Source: Paulownia fortunei (Eukaryota > Streptophyta > Magnoliopsida > Lamiales > Paulowniaceae). Taken from it: a stretch of 64,000 bases of DNA. Positions 58,506-64,000 of the stretch are shown here, one piece after another. The stretch covers positions 9,326,071-9,390,070 of the forward strand of contig CM033118.1 of assembly GCA_019321725.1 (NCBI GenBank), written 5' to 3'. Both the position numbers and the translations under genes were made by a program. Positions within the stretch are counted from its first letter, which is position 1; every line of letters begins with the position of its first letter. A model generated the notes under the pieces. That model searched no databases, was not told the DNA's origin, and saw only the letters and a list, made by a program, of their open reading frames with translations.

Positions 58506-59660
58506 TGTTTGCTTAGTGTTAACTCATTGTCTTTGAGCTATTACAGCATCCATAGGATCTGAACAAAGCAACTTCCAATAGCGAAATACTAAGCCTCAAC
58601 TGTTGATGTTGTTATGAATGTTTGCTTCTTGCTAAACCATTACATAGCTCAACTACCTAATAATTGACATGGTCCACTATTTTTTACTTTAAGTATTTTA
58701 GGTTGTTTGCAGCATTACAGTGTGATTCCTTAGGATTAGATTGAGAATGAGCACATATACTAATAGCAAACGTTATATCAAGTCTACTTACAGTGAAGTA
58801 AAGTTGTGAGTCTATCAAACCTCTGTACATGATGACATCTACTTCTTTACCATTTTTGTCATTGTCCACTTGTGGATGTTCACATGGGAACCTTTGCTGG
58901 GATGTAGTTTTCCGCACCAAACCTTTTCAACATGTCCCTAGGGTACTTAGCTGAATTGATGAAAATGCCATCACTCTACTACTTGACTTGCAGTCCAAGA
59001 AATAAATTTAGCTCACCCATCAATACTCATTTCAAACTTATTCTACATCAACTTAGAGAATTTCTTGCATAATTCTTTGTTAATACAAACAAAAATAAGA
59101 TCATGGACATATATTTGAACAAGAAAAATATTTGTTTTGTGTTGTAATTTAAATAAGATAGTGTCTACATTAACTTTGATGAACCCTTCTTGAATTAGGA
59201 ATTGAGATAACATTTCATACCAGGCTCAAGATGCTTGTTTCAATCCATATAGATCTTTGTCCAATCTGTAGACATACTCTATCAATGAGTTGTTGAAGAA
59301 CCCAATATGTTGTTCCACATATATCTTCCCTTACAACAATCTATTCAACAATGCACTCTTAATGTCTATTTGGTAGACTGTGAAGTCTTTGTATGCTACA
59401 TAGATTATAAAATTTGAAATTGCTTTGTTCCTATACATAAGGGAAAAAGTTTCATCAAAATCTAAGCTTTCTTATTGTAAATATCCTTTTGCTATTAGTC
59501 TTGACCTATTTCTCATTACAGTACCTTACTCGTCTATTTTATTTTAGAAGACCATTTGGTTCTGATACTCCATGATGAGTTAGCCAAGGGACTATTATCC
59601 AAACTCTATTTTTCTCAAACTGGTTGAGCTCTTCATGTATAGCTTCCATCCATCTTGGAT
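58506..59660 (-). pseudogene. Sirevirus-like RT and RNase H N-terminal remnant
   Basis: On the minus strand: the EVDVIMYRGLIDSQLYFTVS and RLDITFAISICAHSQSNPKE block at 58850-58700; the RNase H start (VEAYFAIGSCFVQILWM) at about 58620-58540; and RT pieces FKLQHKTNIFLVQIYVHDLI (YVDD box changed to YVHD) near 59150-59100. LDKDLYGLKQAS and IDIKSALLNRLL are near 59270 and 59370. This family pattern (LSKFL, FSKLM, KFEMS) is Sirevirus-like. Stops are frequent. Confidence 0.75.
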
Positions 59661-60800
59661 AAGCAAAAGTTTCCTCTACCTTATTTGGTTTAATCAGGGA
59701 GATATTTACATTGCTGAAATGGTTTTGAATATAACTATTGTTAATCCAATCATTAATTGTGGTGGGTGATCTCTAAGCTATCTCAAGTCAAGTTATAGTT
59801 TTGTCGACTGCTCTCCTAGTAACTCAATTACTTTCGGGTCCATGTAGTTTCCTTCATTCTAATGGTTGTCTTCTTCTTCACTAGCTTGATCTGAATCTCC
59901 ATTCATGTTGATGATACTATTATTATCTTAATCTTCTGTCAGCTTCAAATCAACCGTCTTTTGAATATTTTTGCTAAATGGCTTTAACCCATGAATGGAT
60001 TATTTCAGTAGCAATGTTCTTTTATTGAAAACTCTATATGTCTTATTACTAAGAGGATTAGCTTAGGAACACACATTGATCAGCTTTTGCATTGAACATA
60101 TAGAGTTTATCCTTGCTATTATCATAAATGTAGCACTTACATCCAAACACCGGAGGTAAGAGATGTTAGGCCTTCTTTCCATTGTTCGTATGTGCCTTCA
60201 AGTTTTTCTTATTAATCATTGGCCGATTCTAAGTATAACAAGCCATGTTTTTTGCCTGAGTCCAGAACCTCTTGGAAGCTTTAATTCGTTGCGCATTGTT
60301 TTTGTTGCATCCTTGAGTATTCTATTTTTTCTCTCAGCAACTCTATTTTGTTGAGGAGTTTTTTGCTGCTGAGTACTCATGTCCAATGCCATTTCCAGTA
60401 AAGTACTTTTCTATACCACTATTTTTGAATTCAGTTCCTCTATTTGATCTAATGTATATAGCAGCTTAGCTCTTTTCTATCTGGATCTTTTTCAACAATT
60501 CAGTTAGCTTTGTGCATGTCTCATCTTTTCTTTCCAGAACTGTAATCTAAATATATATGGTGTAGTTGTCTATGACCACAAGGGTGTTTTTTGCTACTGA
60601 GACTGATTGTTTCTATTAGTCCGAACAGATCCAAGTGGAGCAATTCAAGTGCTCTAGTGGTTAATAGTGCTTCTTGCTTTTGAAACTTAATTTGATCTTC
60701 TTTCTCAACTGCAAGCTTGATATACTCTATCTTTTTGATATGTTCCGCTTGAAAGTCCTCCCACCATTCCAAGTTTGGAGATCTTTGTATTCATTTTTAA
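59661..60800 (-). pseudogene. Sirevirus-like integrase remnant
   Basis: On the minus strand: CKCYIYDNSKDKLYMFNAKA near 60140-60085 (C-terminal part); AAIYIRSNRGTEFKNSGIEK with HEYSAAKTPQQNRVAERKNR at about 60460-60335; and in the frame 60772-60521 TTRALELLHLDLFGLIETIS near 60680-60610. The second catalytic Asp is Asn (RSNRGTEF), while the first Asp (HLDLFG) and the Glu (VAERKNR) remain. The short ORF at 60163-60354 on the plus strand is antisense. Confidence 0.78.
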
Positions 60801-61160
60801 GTTGAGGTGGCTCACGCATTTGTGTCACAACCAACCATATTCTAATATGTACTTTGCTATAAAACAAGGGGTTTAACAGTACAAGATAATAACCAATCAA
60901 CTATATAAATATTACCCTTTGTTACTCCAATAAGTTTGATATAACCAGTATTAACATCTTTGACAAAGCGATTATTAATAGAAAATTTAATAGTATGGCC
61001 TTTGTCAAAGAATTGACTACTGCTAAGAAAGTTGTACTTGAGACCTTCAACATAAGATATATCAATAATAGAGACGTTATCTCTACATAATTTACCTAGA
61101 TGTTTGGTTTTACTTTCAAGTTATATCTAAATACCACACTTGGGCTTGCTTTGAATTCTT
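60801..61160 (-). pseudogene. Sirevirus-like pre-integrase domain remnant
   Basis: On the minus strand GLKYNFLSSSQFFDKGHTIK, FSINNRFVKDVNTGYIKLIG and VTKGNIYIVDWL are readable at about 61055-60905. They are clearly related to 43242-43469 of the plus-strand element. The element stops at about 61160, so gag, leader and 5' LTR are missing. Confidence 0.72.
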
Positions 61161-61169
61161 TTAAGATGT

Positions 61170-62410
61170 TTTTGTCTCTAGTCCTGTCTTGAACAACCAC
61201 TATTAATATATCTCGTTGTTTTACCGATATCAAATTTTGAGGTTATTCTGGGCATAGATTGGCTTATCAAATATCATGCAACAATTGATTGTAACAAGAA
61301 GATTGTGATTTTTTAGCCACCTGGAGAATAACAGTTTGTGTTTCGTGGTACCTTATTCTCACTATCTTTATCAATTATAACTACTTTGAAAGCTCAAAAG
61401 ATGTTGAATAAAGGTTGTGTTGGATATTTGGCAAGTGTTCTGGACACCTCGGTCTAAGCACAATTGAAGCTAGAAAATGTAGATGTGGTTCAAGAATTTC
61501 TTAAGGTATTTCCAGATGATTTATCGGGATGACCACCGAATCGAGAGATCGAATTTGTGATTGATGTTATACCAGGAACTACTCCTATTTGTAAAGCACC
61601 ACACCGAATAACACCAATAGAATTGAAAGAGTTAAAAGTTCAATTGCAAGAATTGCTTGATAAGGGTTTTATTTGCCCTAGTTATTCTCCTTAGGGAGCA
61701 CCTATGTTGTTCGTGAAAAAAAAGGACGGTACATTACGGTCGTGCATTGATTATAGAGAGTTGAATAAAGTAACAGTCAATAATAAGTATCCACTTCCAA
61801 GAATAGATTATTTGTTTGATCAATTATAGGGAGCATCGGTATTTTCTAAGAATGATTTGCGCTCTGGGTATCATCAATTGAAGATCAAGGAAGAAGACAT
61901 ACCAAAGACTGCATTCCAAACAAGGTATGGACATTACGAATTTCTAGTGATGCCTTTCAGTTTAAATAATGCCCCTACAACTTTTATGGATCTAATGAAT
62001 AGGGTGTTCAAGCAATATCTTGATAAATTTGTAATTGTGTTTATTGATGACATCCTAATTTATTCACGTGATAAAGAAGAGCACAAAGAACATTTGAAGA
62101 TTATGCTGCAAGTTTTTAAAAAAAATAGTTGTATGTTAAATTCAAGAAGTGTGAGTTTTAGCTTGAACAAGTGGTATTCCTAGGTCATATAGTATCGAAA
62201 GATGGTATTTCTATTGATACGGGCAAGGTAGAAGCTATCATTAAGTGGCCAACACCAAAAAATGTATCAGAAGTAAGGATTTTCTTGGGATTAGTAGGGT
62301 ACTATCGATGATTTGTTCAGGAGTTTTCAAAGATAGCGACCCCATTGACAATGTTGACAAGAAAAAATGTGAAGTTCTTGTGGATCGATGCTTGTGAAAG
62401 ATGTTTTTAG
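61170..62410 (+). pseudogene. Ty3/gypsy protease end and reverse transcriptase
   Basis: Plus-strand pol begins in the protease tail (LPISNFEVILGIDWLIKYHA, 61215-61275). RT is at 61490-62110 with [64 protein letters not shown] and [11 protein letters not shown] (catalytic D-D intact). An in-frame TAG replaces a codon near 61828, the first Asp region reads [11 protein letters not shown] with its Asp kept, and frameshifts occur near 62160. VRIFLGLVGYYR lies near 62276. Gag is missing because the element is cut by the Sirevirus-like remnant. Motifs suggest the Del/Tekay chromovirus group (inference). Confidence 0.88.
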
Positions 62411-62413
62411 AAA

Positions 62414-62716
62414 TTGAAACATAAATTGACTACAGCTCCTATTCTTGCCATTCCAACAGGAACTGGTGGATTTGTGGTGTATAGCGACGCTTCAAAAAAT
62501 GGTTTGGGTGCGGTTTTGATGCAAAATGGAAAGGTTATTGGCTATGCTTCAAGGCAATTGAAGAAGTACGAAAAGAATTACCCAACCCATGATTTGGAAC
62601 TTGCTATTGTGGTTTTAGGTTTAAAAATCTGGAGACATTATTTGTATGGTGAGAAGTGTGAGATTTACATAGATCATAAGAGTTTAAAGTATTTATTTAC
62701 CTTGAAATCGGAGTGA
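62414..62716 (+). pseudogene. Ty3/gypsy RNase H, main part
   Basis: A 100-residue frame: [60 protein letters not shown] (Asp and Glu of RNase H), [20 protein letters not shown] and [11 protein letters not shown]. It ends abruptly because an insertion follows. Confidence 0.9.
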
Positions 62717-62850
62717 AGGTCTATTACTTTTATTCTAAAACTTTTAGACCTACCAATATATAAATTCGTTCTAATTCATTGATTTAATCAATTTGAAATA
62801 GCTAAAATTAAATAGGAGTCATTTTTGCCAGGATGAATATACCCTCCCCA
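62717..62850. mobile_element. Short AT-rich insertion (about 134 bp) in RNase H
   Basis: The conserved gypsy reading ...LKSE should pass directly to ...MRQQRWLELVKDYD. Here about 134 non-coding bases intervene. The ends and target duplication are not resolved, and no terminal inverted repeat was seen. A small MITE fragment or other filler DNA is possible. Confidence 0.5.
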
Positions 62851-62852
62851 AT

Positions 62853-63443
62853 ATGAGACAACAGAGGTGGTTAGAACTTGTGAAGGATTATGATTGCATA
62901 ATCAACTATCATCCTGGTAAAGCAAATGTGGTTGTAGATGCGTGGAGCAGAAAATCCACATTTTTTCTTTATATTATACAAAATTCAATATTACTGGATT
63001 TGCAGAGGTTAGAGCTTGAAATTGTACCTAAAGGGAAAAATTGTTCATTGTTAGCCTTAATGACGAAACTCGTACTTCAAGATAGAATTAAAGAGGGTCA
63101 AAAGGTGGATTTGCATTTGAGTAGATTGAAAAGAAAGATTGATGCTGGAAAGATATCGCACTTCTCTATTACTAATGATGGAATTATTGGATATAAAGGG
63201 AGAATATGCGTGCCATTTGAAAAGGCCATGAAAGAAGACATTGTAGAAGAAGCTCATACTACTCCGTACTCGGTACACCTAGGTAGCACAAAAATGTATA
63301 AAGACTTACAACAACATTATTGGTGGCCTAAAATGAAGAGAGATATAGCAAAACTTGTGGCTGAATGTCTAACTTGTCAACAAGTTAAGATTGAACATCA
63401 GAGACCATCAGGGTTGTTGAAACCTTTGTTGATTCCAGAGTGA
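62853..63443 (+). pseudogene. Ty3/gypsy RNase H end and integrase HHCC domain
   Basis: A 196-residue frame. It begins RQQRWLELVKDYDCIINYHP and GKANVVVDAWSRKS (the RNase H end; the usual ADALSRKS has changed). It continues through a linker to the zinc-binding HHCC domain, EEAHTTPYSVHLGSTKMYKD, LQQHYWWPKMKRDIAKLVAE and CLTCQQVKIEHQRPSGLL. All four HHCC residues are visible (H in AHTTP, H in VHLG, C and C in CLTC). It ends at a TGA in a frameshifted LIPE. Confidence 0.88.
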
Positions 63444-63444
63444 G

Positions 63445-64000
63445 AAATGGGAGCACATTACAATAGACTTTGTGCTAGGATTACCTAGAACACAAAATGA
63501 GTATAATTCTATATGAGTGATTGTTGATAGATTAACTAAATCAGCCCATTTTCTTCTAGTGAAATCCACATACAATATGGACCAGTATGCTCAACAATAT
63601 ATTAGAGAGATAGTCAAGTTACATGGGGTGTCAGTTTCAATAGCGTCCAACAGAGATCCTAAGTTTATATCTACATTTTGGAAGAGCTTACACATGGGAA
63701 CAAAACTTGCATTCAGTACAGCATTTCATCCACAAAGTGATGGGCAATCAGAGAGGGTTATTCAGATATTAGAGGATATGTTAATGGCTTGTGTGCTTGA
63801 TTTTCAAGGGAGTTCGGATGCAAAGCTTCCATTAGTGGAGTTTACTTATAATAATAGCTACCAATCAATCATTGGAATGGCACCTTATGAAGCATTGTAT
63901 AGAAGAAAATGTAGTTCTCCAGTTCATTGGGATGAAGTTGGAGAACGAAGCCTACTTGGTCCAGAAATAGTTCAACATACCGCTAAGGTAGTGGAGAAGA
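63445..64000 (+). pseudogene. Ty3/gypsy integrase core, runs off the window
   Basis: From 63451 the frame KWEHITIDFVLGLPRTQNEY is open to the window end except for one TGA at about 63514. Core motifs are VIVDRLTKSAHFLLVKS, IASNRDPKFISTFWKSL, STAFHPQSDGQSERVIQILE, LPLVEFTYNNSYQSIIGMAP and YEALYRRKCSSPVHW. The first Asp (IDFV) and Glu (QSERVIQ) are kept. The second catalytic position, normally Asp in SDRD, is Asn (SNRD). It lacks an ATG, so it is easily missed as an ORF. The 3' LTR would lie beyond the window. Confidence 0.9.

Noticed and set aside
1..64000. A novel multi-gene operon, defence or biosynthetic system
   Set aside because: Every stretch with coding signal that I could recognise belongs to LINE, copia or gypsy elements. 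I see no host operon-like or cluster structure.

Overview
This window looks like nuclear DNA from a eudicot plant and consists almost entirely of transposable-element remains. It is strongly AT-rich and carries plant L1-type LINEs with an RNase H domain, Ty1/copia elements primed by initiator-Met tRNA, Sirevirus-type copia pieces and a Ty3/gypsy element. I found no convincing host gene, tRNA, rRNA or CRISPR array. All lineage names come from motif recognition by eye, not from a search.

Layout. 1-6420: a decayed LINE (endonuclease, RT, zf-RVT, RNase H) split by a 2.3 kb solo LTR at 1427-3717 and probably by a small MITE. 6421-10620: a second decayed LINE (ORF1 then ORF2). 10621-24240: a nest of long LTRs of one copia LTR superfamily. 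The youngest member is a complete minus-strand element at 11222-21289, with 2.2 kb LTRs, a 6 bp target duplication, PBS, PPT, gag, protease, integrase and RT-RNase H. 24250-27050: a third LINE (RT, zf-RVT, RNase H). 28031-34551: an old complete minus-strand copia element with 490 bp LTRs. 34790-35384: the end of another long LTR. 36222-39125: a 2.9 kb solo LTR with a perfect 5 bp target duplication. 39719-44695: a plus-strand Sirevirus-like element (LTR, gag, PR, INT). 44696-53564: a second, older copy of the 11222-21289 family, truncated inside RT, whose 5' LTR was split by a solo LTR of a sister family in the opposite orientation (51201-53376). 53565-61150: a minus-strand Sirevirus-like element of the same family as the one at 39719, with a 2.07 kb solo LTR inside its own LTR. 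61170-64000: a 5'-truncated plus-strand Ty3/gypsy pol that runs off the window.

How it fits together. The order of nesting gives relative ages. LINEs and Sirevirus-like elements are oldest, the long copia LTRs inserted into them and into each other, and the copy at 11222-21289 is the most recent. Its polyprotein still has every catalytic residue I checked but is broken by three frameshifts. Older copies show many G-to-A and C-to-T changes at CG and CHG sites, as expected for methylated, silenced repeats. The most unusual structure is the 1.7 kb untranslated leader of the young element. It contains a GC-rich island between an A29 tract and a T19 tract, ending in a hairpin that is conserved in the older copy.
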